From Trichosphaerium sp. ATCC 40318 (taxonomy: Eukaryota; Discosea; Flabellinia; Trichosidae), in assembly GCA_038496445.1 (NCBI GenBank), contig JALMLS010000516.1, forward strand, positions 310,001 through 374,000: 64,000 nucleotides of DNA, written 5' to 3'. Positions 22,220-33,329 of this stretch are shown here, piece by piece; position 1 is the first letter of the stretch; each line of letters begins with the position of its first letter. The notes below the pieces were generated by a model. The model was not told the origin of the DNA, did not search any database, and saw only the letters and a program-made list of their open reading frames with translations. The position numbers were made by a program, and so were the translations under genes.

Positions 22220-23279
22220 TCACATGATAACACATCTACTTTTAGTCTTGGCATCATGTTCCAGTATGGTCACAGCAGCAAGTATTGCTTCAGCAAACAC
22301 TACAATATTAAAGAAGTAAGCTGAGTTAACAAGGGAGCATTCTTTTTTTCGTACCTGCTTCCACGCCTTCTCCTGTCATAGAACTACACTCTACATACGA
22401 GTGTGCCTATTTAATAGTAAGCGTCAACAAACATGACATAAATTTGGTTTTCGTACACCAATTTGTTTTGCCATGTCTTGGGCTTCCTGTCTTTTAACAC
22501 AATCAACTGCACTTTCACCATCACTTTGTGATGTTCTCAAATCCATTTTTAAACCAGCAAGTAAAATGGCTGCCTCAGGGCAATACTTCTGCACTTCCTG
22601 TTTCCACTTAAGGCATAAGTGTAAGTGATACTGATAATTGACTTTCAAAACAAACTATGTTGAATCTTCTCGTACTACGGCAGCAACATTGTTGAGACTG
22701 TCTCTTGAAACAACGCTAAAACATGCCAACACAACATTTGTTTGCTATATATCACGTGAGTAAACCTAAATATTCAGGGTACCTTCACTAAAAAGGCACA
22801 AAACACTTCAATCATGAAACGTACTGCATACTTCAATGGTGTCAGTCTATCATAATGGCTTCCATGGATGTTAGCACCATACATATCCCATAGACCTTTA
22901 AAGAAGTTAATCACGAAAACTTGGAAGAAAATAAGAAGAGAGCACTAACCCAAACAATATGTTGTGCCCAAAAACTGTATGTTTGCGCTAACAAAAAAAA
23001 AACAGTTCTTACGAGAACAGATGGCATCAATATCTCAAAACCCTTACCTGTAATTGCCGTATACAGATGGTACTACGCAAAATAAACACTCTCGTGGTAA
23101 AATTTAAAGCGTGCCATAAGTTGGAAGCTTTTTATCGACATGGCGTATAAGTAGGCATGTTTTACCTGAAACAAAGGTTAAACATGCTATTGTATGCTAT
23201 TAGGCGTACCAACTGCGGTATCACCGATTACAAGAAGTTTAATACTTGGTAAGCGTAATGGAGGCTTGTTTTTATGCAT
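22220..23279 (-). CDS. Atypical Rho-family small GTPase
   Basis: ATG 23279 opens MHKNKPPLRLPSIKLLVIGD. The P-loop GDTAVGKTCLL is split by an intron after the first AVG. Next come the effector loop YVPSVYGNY, a strand ending LGLWDMYG, HYDRLTPLKYA, VVLACFSVVSRDSLNNV, LKWKQEVQKYCPEAAILLAG, LKMDLR, the family insert helix region, and YVECSSMTGEGVEA. The gene ends KSRCVIM, a CAAX prenylation box, at TGA 22220. Rho proteins switch actin, polarity and PAK-type kinases at membranes. Deviations from canonical Rho: the switch II motif is DMYGANIHGSHYDRL, so DxxG is kept but the catalytic glutamine is absent and four residues are inserted. The guanine-specificity motif reads LKMD instead of TKxD. About eight introns. 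Confidence 0.8.
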
Positions 23280-23671
23280 CAAACGTTAAAACAATTAGCC
23301 TAATAGTGTCAAGTTTAAGTTATGGTTTATCAAATTTATTGACTCAGACACGCTAAAATACGTGTACTTCTTTTTGTCTACTTTGTTTAGGACTTTTCGC
23401 AAGTACTGTACATCAATTGTGAGTCTCAAACAAAGCTATAACTATTGCTTGTTGGTCACATACTAAACCCTTTTCCCCACATAAGAATTAGATCACAATC
23501 TATACTTTCGACCACTGTCTACAGATCTTACACAAACTCAGCTCCCTGAATCATTTACACCCGAGCACAATAGTAGTTTTAACAGGGGCAAGTTTAATAC
23601 AATTACTTCAGCGTTAGGCTGTGTGTACAGCCCGTAGCTGTTTATTTTTTCATCTTTTTAACATTTTTTTT
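23280..23671. other. Intergenic region upstream of the Rho gene
   Basis: These 390 bases hold no gene I can support. The long plus-strand frame overlapping 23621-24013 is the mirror of the coiled-coil exon of the next gene. Confidence 0.5.
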
Positions 23672-26600
23672 TTACTGTTCACCTTGAAGCCTCAAAAGTT
23701 GTTCTTGTATTGCTTTAAGAGTCTTATCACGTTGTTGACCTTCATTAACAAGCTCAATAACTATAGTATTCAAAGACTCGATTGCTCTCGTCTTTTCCTT
23801 TGCGTCTTGCTGAAGTGTCTTTACACGTGTTCTAAGTGCTTTTGCTTGTTGTTTTTGATGTTTTCTCCTCTCATCCAAATACTCAACAATATCATAAAGC
23901 TCCTCAATTTGCTTCAACATATGCTTCTCTCTCTTACTCAACTTTTTAGATCTATCAGAATCACCACTCGTTTCACTTTCGGACGTTTCTTGACTGTATA
24001 TGTGACGTCCTAAAAAAAAGGTTTAGCCTTTCTTTGAAGAAAGAAGGGGTTACCTTTAGGACTCTGTAGAATGGCTGTATTAGCATCCACGGATGCTTTT
24101 AGGCTCTCTCCTACTTGCCGTGCATCCTGTATAAAAGCATTTATAGCATTAACATCGAGGTTGGAGTGCATATGCTGTAGCTGATCAAATTTGGCTTCAA
24201 GTTTTGTAATACGTGACTCAAAGCGTTTGTGAGTATCAGAAGTGAAAAACCCGGAAACATGTGACATATCTACAGCTGATTTGCCCTTGAGCTTAACCAA
24301 GAATCTATAGTTCACAGATAATATCTCATAACCCTTTGGTGACTTTATCAATGCTGTCATTTGTAAATGTGCTGACGCCTAAAAAGAACGTTACAAATCG
24401 TTTAAGTATTTTGTTGCTGAAAGTCTCGTGCCTCCATGCTTATAATGTTACCAGTGAAGTAGAATTCCTTTACTAGCCAAGGCGTTTCTCCCTTGGAGAA
24501 ATGGATGTTAGTCTAACATTTAAACTGAGTTAGTAGTTAGCTTACCTCAAAACTCCAAATACACAATTTATTTTCTAAACCAATAAAGATGTTCCCACCA
24601 ATTCGTTTGATGCATGAACTCTCCTGCATCGAATTCCGATCGCTAACATCAACTTTCTATTCATACAAGTTATTAATAATATACATCCGCACGTCATCGA
24701 TATCGTACGTCATGACGACCTCTGGAAACCAAAAATCCTTTTTTTTCTTGTTTTATACAAAATCTTGCATGCTCAGCAAACAATCGCTCTCCCTATGGAC
24801 TAGAAGTTAATACACGAACAAATCATCTCAAATATCACACGTACCAACATTCTTACTATAACATCACCTGCTTTGTCCTGTACAATGACATATTTTGCAT
24901 CAACAATACATTTGACAATCTTAGTAGGGTATGGAATACGCATTGGTTCAGCAGTTCGTCCTTAAATACGAAAGTCAGTAAAACCTAAAAAGCACGTGTT
25001 ATTTATTCTTTTCGCACGTGATAAATCATTCCAAGCAAGGACTGTGTGCTCAGTATTTGCAATAATATAGTTCTCATTCACATAGTGTATGGAGCTCAGA
25101 GACTTTTTGCCTTTGCGAGAGTTAGTACATTGTCAGATTCGGGTAGTCTTTTTGATGCCATACTTTGCCAACTGAATTTCATAACGCCATGACTTACATC
25201 CCATAACTGGAAGCCAGCATATGAACCAATAAGGAGTGTATCACCGTACAAAGCACAAAATTTCTGTAGAGGCGCTAAACACTACACAAAAACAAGTCAA
25301 AAACCTTGTCTATTGAAAAAAAAAAAAATATGAAAGAAGCATACCGAAATATCACGTGGTGGATGCCACTTGGCTTGTTTGAAATCTCCCAGAAGCTGCA
25401 TCTTACCCTACTCAAAATAAACACTAGAACGTATTACCAATGTACTACCTTTTTCTTAGATGTAGAGCACCATGTCGAGGCGACATATTGGTGAGCATTT
25501 TCTGTGTGAGATAAAACAACAAGTTTCTTCGCATTTGATACTATTATCGTTTTTGTGTTGACTTTCACTTGTGTTTCTAACAAAGTGTTTTAGGTCATTC
25601 CTCTCTTAACTTTATAGATTGCTTTACCTTTTAAATACTGTTGATGAAACGGAGAAGTGAGGTATGACTGCCATCGATCAAATAGAAGGGTAAACTCAAG
25701 AGCTCTTTGAGCTTGTTCAAAGATATTATCAGGGCAAGGTGCTCCCTTCTCAACTTTTTTGATTGAATCGAATAGTGCATCACGAATCTTAGAGCTTATA
25801 TTCACCTACTCATTGTTACCACTTATATATAAGCTATGATTATTATAGCTCAAAAGGGAATTTAGCGTACTTCTTGGCGAGCTCCAGATTCAAAGAACTG
25901 TCTCCAAATTGTTTTTGTTGCTTTAATATGATCTTCTGCATCACTGCTTTTAAACTCTTCTATAGCCTCTAAACAACTTATGTTCTCTTCAGCATAAATA
26001 GACTTTAGGTAATCCTTAAAGTATGATCGTCCAACCACATCTCGAATAACATTGAAAAATGAAGCAGAATCTGTAAACAAAAAAAAAACATTAATTTCTC
26101 TAACCCAACTTTGCACCACCTACCACTCTGAGGTTCTGTACTCTTACCCAAGTTGCTAGGCGCTGCACTTGAAACCTCTGATGCACCAGTTGCTTTTTTG
26201 TGTTCCGTCACAGGGAGCAATGCACTCTGTTTAAAAATAAGCGAATGGACAGGTATAAAAAAGCAAGTGTTTCTTACCAACGTAACAGATCTACGACCAG
26301 CAGTAACCCTAGGTGCCCTTCCTGGCGGCGAGCAATTATCTCTTTGTTTTAAAGGAGATTTACTTCGTCCTCGAAGTTTATTTGGACTGATACTACGACG
26401 TTTGTGACTGTCACTGCTTTGATGTCTATGCTTGTGTCTTATGTTTTTGATCCGAAATTTCTTCGCAATCTTTGTAGGAAGCAATGAACTGCTTGCTGCT
26501 TTAGATTCTATGCCCGGTGGTGGATGCCCCGTTGCATTATTTTCAAATGCACCTGAGTCGTCATTGGAGTCACTGTCCGTCATGGCTACTTCTTCACTGT

Positions 26601-28642
26601 CAACCATATCTTGTGATTTAGAAGGAGAATCGAACTGTTCTGATACTGTAGGATCTGTCTCTTCTTGGAGAGAATCATCATCAGTATCTGGTGGCTACAG
26701 AATGTTAAATTTCTTAAAGAAAGAGAAAACAAAAAGGGTGAACATACGTCATCAAGATGGAAACTTTCACACGAATCTTTCTTTTTATCATAGGCTTGTA
26801 CTGTATTGTTTTTATGGTATGTATAACATCTTAAGTCTACTTTGGAGGAACACAAGATAGGTGATGTATTTGGAAGGTAACGTACATCAGAACCGTCAGT
26901 AGAAGACAGAATCTGAGTACCTATACCACTATAGGTAGCTACAACACCAAACTCGATCAAACAAATCTTCTCCAATTCCTCACCAGTATCAAGCTTGTCT
27001 GGAATCCAAGAAAGAGCCCACTGAGTTTTCTTCTTTTCCTTGGGTTCACGCTTCAATTTACTACCTACCATAGAAGAGAAAACAATGTCAGAACCAATCA
27101 GAACTCCAAACTTTAAAGATATTTTTGTTATATGTAATGCGCACCTATTTTTGAGTGTACACCCTTCTTCTTGTCTTTTTCACCTAGCATTGAGTGCAAT
27201 TTTGGATTTAGAGCCTATAAAGGGAGGGTTAAAAGTGTAAAAAACGTGTTTATCTATCTATACTCACAACTTTTGTAGCAGTATTTGTTGAAATCAAAGG
27301 CGGTTTTTTTGTTATCATCGGCTTTCCGTATTTCTAGAGATAGCTTTATCAATAAAATGAACTGATGATTTTCCAAGCCACGTACAGCTTCTACTTGTTT
27401 TTCTGTAACAACTTTTCCACCCAAAAGCTTTGACAGTTTGCCAGTATTTTGTGTTTCATCAACAACTTGAAAAAACATGTCAAAAAAAAAAATCTGATAA
27501 ACAAAAGACGTACTTGTCAAGTACCCACTGGCATTTGACTTGGTAACCTAGCTTCACATTAACACCCAAAAAATATTAATTGCATTATAAACACGAACCG
27601 CTTTATCGACAGAAGCCTGAGCCATTGACAACACATCTATAAAAAAAATTACAACTTGTTGTGACAAACAAATTGGGGTTTTTCACATACCAGCCTGTTG
27701 CTGTTGGTGTGATGGTGGAGCTCCTGAGGGAGGAGAAGGACGCGATACAGCTGGACAAGGTGCTTCCGCAAAAGCAAAGAATCCCATTGGTTCTCCAACC
27801 GCACCACGCTGCAAAGAAGTACTATCTCGAGCACTGCTTTGTAACTTTACACTACCTGCTATCCAACCTGGTTTTTCTCTCTCCCCTTCAATTGGTTTTA
27901 TATCTTCTTCTTGACTCTCATCGTCTTCTTCAGTTTTCCCTGTAACACGTGTCAATATTTATAAAAATTCTGGAAGTGTTTTGCTGTACCATCATCAGAA
28001 TCACTGTCAAGTACTTCCCTGGGTAGTGAGGAGAGCAAAGCTTCATCAGGATCTTGTTCTAAATTGGGAGAACAATTAAATTAATTATAATTTCGTTATT
28101 CTCAAAACAGATGTACACAAACCTTCTTCAAGATCATCAAGCGTTAACTCTGGCACTTTTACGGGTTTCTGTTGCGAATCCGATGGTGTAGACTGTGAGC
28201 TTTCCACTTGTTTGTGAGGCATCTGGTAATACGTTATAGGTACCATAGGAAGCCACTGATAAGCGGTTATATTGGTGGAAAAACGCATACCTCCGTGAGG
28301 GTGAAAATTGCGTCCATAGATAGGTCACTGCCCTCACCATCGACTGGTTCAAGTTTTCCTGCCTTGTAGAGCCCATCTAAAATTTCTAGAGCTATTTTTT
28401 CTGAAAGGGATTTTTCACGCATTAAAGCAGCTACTGCTTGCCTCACTAATTGTTTTAGAGCGTAACCGTTCCAAAACAAAAATAAAATGCACCTTCAAAG
28501 CAATATTTGTACGTTTTGCCGCTCCAACGTATCTTCTTCAATTCTATGGTGCTAAGAACCCCCATAGCCATTTGGTGCTGACCCGACGTGAGTACACGCC
28601 AAATTCTCGTGTTAATATACGTACAGAAGATTCGGAGGCCAT
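23672..28642 (-). CDS. RGS - CNH-like propeller - coiled-coil signalling protein
   Basis: A long multi-exon gene. The N-terminus starts MASESS, spliced to HQMAMGVLSTIELKKIRWSG, followed by a helical segment (KSLSEKIALEILDGLYKAGK), proline- and acid-rich linkers, and LLGGKVVTEKQVEAVRGLEN. A disordered, SR-rich stretch precedes an unmistakable RGS domain: SASFFNVIRDVVGRSYFKDY, AEENISCLEAIEEFK, RQFFESGARQEV, NISSKIRDALFDSI, DNIFEQAQRALEF and YLTSPFHQQYLKG. RGS domains accelerate GTP hydrolysis on G-alpha subunits. A beta-propeller-like region follows, with LYGDTLLIGSYAGFQLWDVS and NENYIIANTEHTVLAWNDL, which resembles a citron-homology (CNH) domain. A terminal coiled coil (LKQIEELYDIVEYLDERRKH on) ends at TAA 23672. 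The RGS call is firm, CNH is likely, and the N-terminal domains are unrecognised. A split into two genes cannot be excluded. Confidence 0.65.
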
Positions 28643-29650
28643 TGCAGCCTAAGAGAAGCTGTGTTTTGTGTTTCCAATTTTTGCTTTTGTTGTACTATTT
28701 AAGACTTAGTTGCTAGATCACATTCTACATCGCAGCGTTGAAGGCACTACCACACGCCACCAAATATGTAAGTGCAACGGCACAAATACTGCATTTCGCA
28801 AAGGTGCCAGACGTTAAACTTGTGGACTTACACAAAGCGAAAATGACGAAAAAAAAGCTATTACAGCGATATAGAAGCTTTTATTCTTATTCTAAAAGTT
28901 TTATTTAAAACCGCGAGAGTGTCAGCGCCACTAGTACGTTGTATTTAATGACTATGCGCATTACTACGCTTCACATTTAGACTAAGTACTTTTACCCGCT
29001 TGTTCCGAATTTATTATTCCAAAATGGACAAGTAGAATAATACGCCTAACTGCGTCGTACACCACTGAATGTATATTTGAAAAGTGACACTTTACGTCAA
29101 AATCTTTACAAAAGTGTTGCCATGACAACTTACACGGTAATGTAGTGTAATATATGACAACGTGCCATTCACAGGGACCTATGTCCCTCGTACATTGTCT
29201 TGAGGTTCATTTTTCCAAATTTGTCCTGTCTGTTTTCCCGACAGTGCTGCTAGGTTGTCTTTAGTGGATTGCATATTCTACCTTGTCATCCTGGATGGTG
29301 ACCGTGGCAACCAATATCTGGGAACTCGCTACCTGTACCATAGCTTTCAGAGTCTCTAGTAGACACTCAATATTCTTGCCACCTTCGTTGATTTAGTAAA
29401 AAGACTTCTGGCTGCCTGCAGTTTCGGAATTGACTCGGAAGTACAGTACATTTTTTACCATACAATATTCTTATGTTTTACAAAGCATTGCGAGTGTTTA
29501 AACTCGTACCATTGCTTAGGGGAAACCCACTTTCACTTTTACCATTGCTCCTTAATTAACGAATAGTTACAGTACACAGTGCAAAACATAGTACGGAGCT
29601 AACAGCAAGTTTGTTTAATTATCTACATTAGAAATACTCTGACTATAAAA
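28643..29650. other. Intergenic region
   Basis: One kilobase between the start of the RGS gene and the broken repeat gene. I see no supported ORF and no RNA gene. Confidence 0.5.
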
Positions 29651-30460
29651 ATGACGGATGTAACAAGTATTGAAAACAGATTTACTCCAGAATCCGATGA
29701 TTGCCATCTATTTCACCTTCCTGTTGAGATTCAGCTTGATATCATTGATTTTGACGCACGGTGTCCGTATATTTAATGTGGCCGCTCCTTTCAAAACGCT
29801 GTGCAATGAATACGAGGTTTGATGGTGACATGAAAAAGCATGGGAAATGGCAAAAAAGAACAAAATGCTCCAAGCGTCTTGTGGTAAGTTGCTTTTTTGT
29901 CACCAACAGTTGTTAATGTTATATTAGATTTGTCAACAGCATTGGTCACATGGTAAGCAACATGGAAACGACACGTGGTACTACAAAGGGAAATTGACTG
30001 AGCAGTTGAATTATGTGAATGGTAAACGACACGGGGAGTACAAAAGTTGGCATACAAATTCCAAAGGCCAAACTGGCAATTCAATTTTGTGAATGGTAAA
30101 AGAGAAGGAGAGCAAAAGGATTGGCATTCAAACGGGCAATTGTATGAGCAGTATAATTGTGTGAATGACAAACGAGAGGGAGAGTTCAAGAGATGGTATA
30201 AAAATGGCCAATTGAACCATCAGTACAGTTATATAAATGGTAAAAAAGAAGGGGAGTACAAGAGTTGGTATACACTGGCAAATATAGTGAATGGCGAACG
30301 AGAGTACAAGAGTTGGTATGACAATGGCCAACTGAAACAGTGGTATAATTGTGTGAATGGTAAACGAGAGGGAGAGTACAAGAGTTGGCATAAAAATGGC
30401 AAACTGAATTTTCATGTAATATACACAAACGGAGTCCAACACCCACAGTTAGTGGAATGA
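29651..30460 (+). pseudogene. F-box plus YwqK/MORN-like repeat gene, frameshifted
   Basis: ATG 29651 starts a frame whose LFHLPVEIQLDIIDF is an F-box beginning. The rest of the F-box (LTHGVRIFNVAAPFKTLC) is in another frame about 29755, so one base is out of register. After an apparent intron (29886-29939) the repeats start: GKQHGNDTWYYKGKLTEQLN, VNGKRHGEYKSWH. Another one-base shift near 30075 moves the frame, and the repeats continue to 30460 in the new frame (VNGKREGEQKDWHSNGQLYE, VNDKREGEFKRWYKNGQLNH and so on), with one unit shortened by an in-frame deletion. The repeat is G-x-W/K-x-W-Y-x-N-G-Q-L, the YwqK/MORN-variant unit. F-box plus such repeats is an arrangement best known from giant DNA viruses of amoebae and some protists. 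The shifts could be mutations or assembly errors. Confidence 0.65.
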
Positions 30461-31254
30461 AGTGCACTTCACTACCATCCTAAGTTATCCTTACACAATC
30501 AATCAGGTTTGATTCTCGCTTGGGGTTACTGACTGGATCAGGTAATGGTGTCTGGTAATTAACGCATGTAATGTACAAATAAAATAAAAACAACAATCAA
30601 AATCAAATTACATGAATGTTAGCTAGAAGAAGTACTTGCCACTCAAAGATAAAGGCTGGTTCGAGCTATGACAATTCATACTATGTAGCAACTATAATTG
30701 TTACACCAACTTTATTTTATTGCAACCTTAACTCTATAAGGGACTAGACTTTGTGAATATTGAGCTAAGACAAATTCAATTCATCTAAGATGGTTTAATT
30801 TTGTAACCATAAACCACGTGACACTAGCTAGTAAGTATCATTTCAACACGGGATAGATTTCCAACGCTTACAAAAGACAGACAAAACAAGCATTCTTAAC
30901 GAAGAACAGGTCCTCAAAACGTACACGGGGTAAATATTTGACCATTTTTTTCTGAATTAACAAACCAAATCATGACGTGCCAGTGGCGATTTCCTCTATG
31001 TTTTTTTGTTGACCTACTTAAACAACCATTGTGGGTTATTGTACGCATAATCTTGAATGATAAAAAAAAATTCCTTTCGTTTCATGTAGGTGTGGGTTGG
31101 ATGGCTAATAATTGCGAATTCAGCGAGTTTGGTGTTTGTTATTGTATCTGATTGGCGAGAAGTGGTTGTTATCGTTATTCTCATAGTATGGCTCATTAGT
31201 AAGCGATTTTAGCGTTTTTGTCGCGCTTTTAACAACCTCCAAGATGCCACAGCA
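30461..31254. other. Intergenic region
   Basis: About 800 bases with no supported gene. A CACGTG core occurs at about 30817. The minus frame at 31014 lacks coding character. Confidence 0.5.
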
Positions 31255-31545
31255 ATGTTGAGTGTTTACACTTTAATGGGCATGTCCAAAGCGCTAGGGT
31301 TAGTACACGCGGTACTTTGGACGCCATTGTGCGTCTACATCATAGTGATGCTATTCATACAGTCAGATGACTGGTCACGTACGTTAATTTACGGAGAGCA
31401 ACAACTAAAGGGGATAGGCGTAACTTTTGGTTACGTTATTGTGCTAGCGCTCACGGATATTGTTTCGCTTGGTTTTGATTACTTAGACGCTTATATTTAC
31501 TTCACACAAGAGCGTAAGGGCGAAGAGCGTGAGACACTGCATTAA
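31255..31545 (+). CDS. Small integral membrane protein of unknown function
   Basis: A 96-codon uninterrupted frame. Three hydrophobic stretches are visible: residues 1-20 (MLSVYTLMGMSKALGLVHAV), 21-37 (LWTPLCVYIIVMLFIQS) and about 52-72 (IGVTFGYVIVLALTDIVSLG). The tail is charged (ERKGEERETLH). I recognise no family. The gene lies 80 bases upstream of Nup35 on the same strand, and an AATAAA signal follows at 31570. Confidence 0.5.
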   Translation: MLSVYTLMGMSKALGLVHAVLWTPLCVYIIVMLFIQSDDWSRTLIYGEQQLKGIGVTFGYVIVLALTDIVSLGFDYLDAYIYFTQERKGEERETLH

Positions 31546-31628
31546 AACACTCGCTGAGAAGGTTTGGTCAATAAAGTTCTTTGATTGTTTTTATCTTTTC
31601 TTGAAACTTCCTTTTACACTAGCCGTTG

Positions 31629-32887
31629 ATGTATCCTACACCTGGCACAAACGCTCAGGTTTATCAGCAGTCTCCAATGCGCGGCGGTTACCACACGCCT
31701 AGCAGAGGGACGCCACAAGGAGCAAGAACGCCAGGAGGCTCGCTCTCAGCCCATCTATTCCCTTCTACGCCGATGCCAAGTACACCAGGACCAGTACGCG
31801 CCAATACATAATCTTTTCCTGTTTGACGTTTATGCAGCCTGCATCTTCACCTTATATTGGAAAGAGTGGCAGCAACACGCCTTCACTCCCATTGACTTCG
31901 TACTATGACAAAGTACGTGGTTACACCAAAATTGCCCTGTTTCCGTTGCGGTGCTAACAGAAATACTAATTTAACGAAGAACTGAAAGCATAGATCTGTG
32001 TTTTTTTTATTATGCCGCCAAAACGACTAATTCCATCACTAGGACGGAGACGCGCCACCAGGGTCACCATATGTAAGTACGTACTACTACTTATTTAAAA
32101 ATGAACTTTCACCGAGCCTTCATGGCTATTTACCATTCGCTTACACTTTACCCATAACTAACGTATCTAGATCCTCAACAATTCACTCCAAGCACTCCAG
32201 GTCGCAATTTCTTGAACGCACCTTCAACGCCTATGGCTACTGTTAATCCCAATCAATACAATGTCAGTGCACAAGCAACGCCAAACGCTTCAGCAGTAAG
32301 AAGAAACTGCTGGGTTACTGTTTTTGGCTTTCCAGCCGATTACCACTCTGCCGTGGCTACAGCCTTTAAGGTTCATGGCGCTATAGAATGTATAGAGCAA
32401 GCACAAGTACGTCAAAAGTTTTGAGTTGTTTTTGTACTCGAAATCCAACAACACGTTTAAAAAAATACGTTAGAAGTGTTTCTTGCTCATATTTTATTAT
32501 CAGGGTGGAGGCAATTGGTTTCATATATGTTACCGTACACCTGGCGCTGCAGAGGCTGCATTGGCCAAAAACCATATGATCATTGAAGGCAACATCATGG
32601 TTGGCGTTAGAAACTGTATTCGCGATTTTGAAGTTGGTCTCAAAACTGACATTCATGGATCTCCTAACCCAAATCTCTTACGTACAGCTACCTCCACAAG
32701 CACACCATTCAAGAGAGGCGCCAATAACAACCAAGGCTTCACCCCTAAGGCAAAGTACGCCAAAATTAATAATTTGTTATATTTACGTGCACTCACGCCA
32801 CCTAGCCGTTATCAAGTAGACAGCATCACTAAAAACAATTGGTTGACGTCTACTTATACATACGTTCGCGATTCCCTGTCAACATAA
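31629..32887 (+). CDS. NUP35: Nucleoporin Nup35/Nup53 (RRM-Nup35/MPPN domain)
   Basis: A component of the nuclear pore inner ring that links scaffold nucleoporins and touches the pore membrane. The N-terminal exons are low-complexity, rich in T, P and G (MYPTPGTNAQVYQQSPMRGG, TPSRGTPQGARTPG). The diagnostic domain reads NCWVTVFGFPADYHSAVATA, FKVHGAIECIEQAQ, then after an intron GGGNWFHICYRTPGAAEAAL and HMIIEGNIMVGVRNC. W-V-T-V-F-G-F-P and the I-G-V-R-x-C strand are signature features of this dimerising RRM-like domain. The C-terminus SRYQVDSITKNNWLTSTYTY may be the membrane-interacting segment. The start was chosen at ATG 31629. The splice between SPY and DPQQF (32070-32171) does not resolve cleanly in phase, so one small exon border is uncertain. 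Confidence 0.8.
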
Positions 32888-33115
32888 AAATACCAAAGTA
32901 ATAAACTGTACATAAAAGACTGTAACGATGGTTTCAGTGGAGCGAGTGACTGTGCTCTTATTTTTGCGATTATTTAGCAGTGTGTAGCGCTAATGTACTA
33001 AACCCGCCTATGACGCTACTTTCAAGCGCATTTAGGCCAATGTAGCGGTTTGAGTAAAAGACGCGCTTGTAACGTACACTAACTAAGTTACGAGCGTAAG
33101 GCGCTGCACGCAGCG

Positions 33116-33277
33116 CTAAGACGTATCAGTATTTGTCGTACTACGCTTGACAAAGGTCAATTTAGAGCAACGAGTCTGTATTGCTTGTAGCAGTTGTTGT
33201 ACTAGGCTATCGTGGTGCAATTGAGCTTTTTGGACTTTTGAAAAAGTTTTCTGGTGTTTTTTCTCAGCTTTAGTCAT
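33116..33277 (-). CDS. Possible small basic helical protein, divergent from RPL11
   Basis: From ATG 33277 a 53-codon frame reads MTKAEKKHQKTFSKVQKAQL and continues to NTDTS at 33116. It is helix-forming and lysine-rich with no recognised domain. It would share a 50-base promoter with RPL11. The open frame extends upstream to an ATG that overlaps the RPL11 start codon on the other strand, which argues that part of the openness is chance. Confidence 0.25.
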   Translation of the reverse strand: MTKAEKKHQKTFSKVQKAQLHHDSLVQQLLQAIQTRCSKLTFVKRSTTNTDTS

Positions 33278-33329
33278 AATTTTTCGTTTCTCGTAGAGTA
33301 TCACTTTGTAATTTAGGATCGTAAACAGC

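Noticed and set aside
22876-22899. 24-base possible intron in switch II of the Rho gene
   Set aside because: Removing it would destroy the DxxG motif, which the unspliced reading keeps.
23621-24013. Long plus-strand frame of 130 codons
   Set aside because: It is the antisense of the coiled-coil exons of the RGS gene. Its leucine/phenylalanine-rich composition is what the reverse of Lys/Glu-rich coding looks like.
30128-30467. Minus-strand frames across the repeat gene
   Set aside because: Mirror of the plus-strand YwqK/MORN-like repeats; the regularity comes from the repeat, not from coding on this strand.
30650-30680. GGTTCGAGC resembling a tRNA B box
   Set aside because: No A box, acceptor stem or anticodon arm could be built around it. 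I found no tRNA gene in the window.
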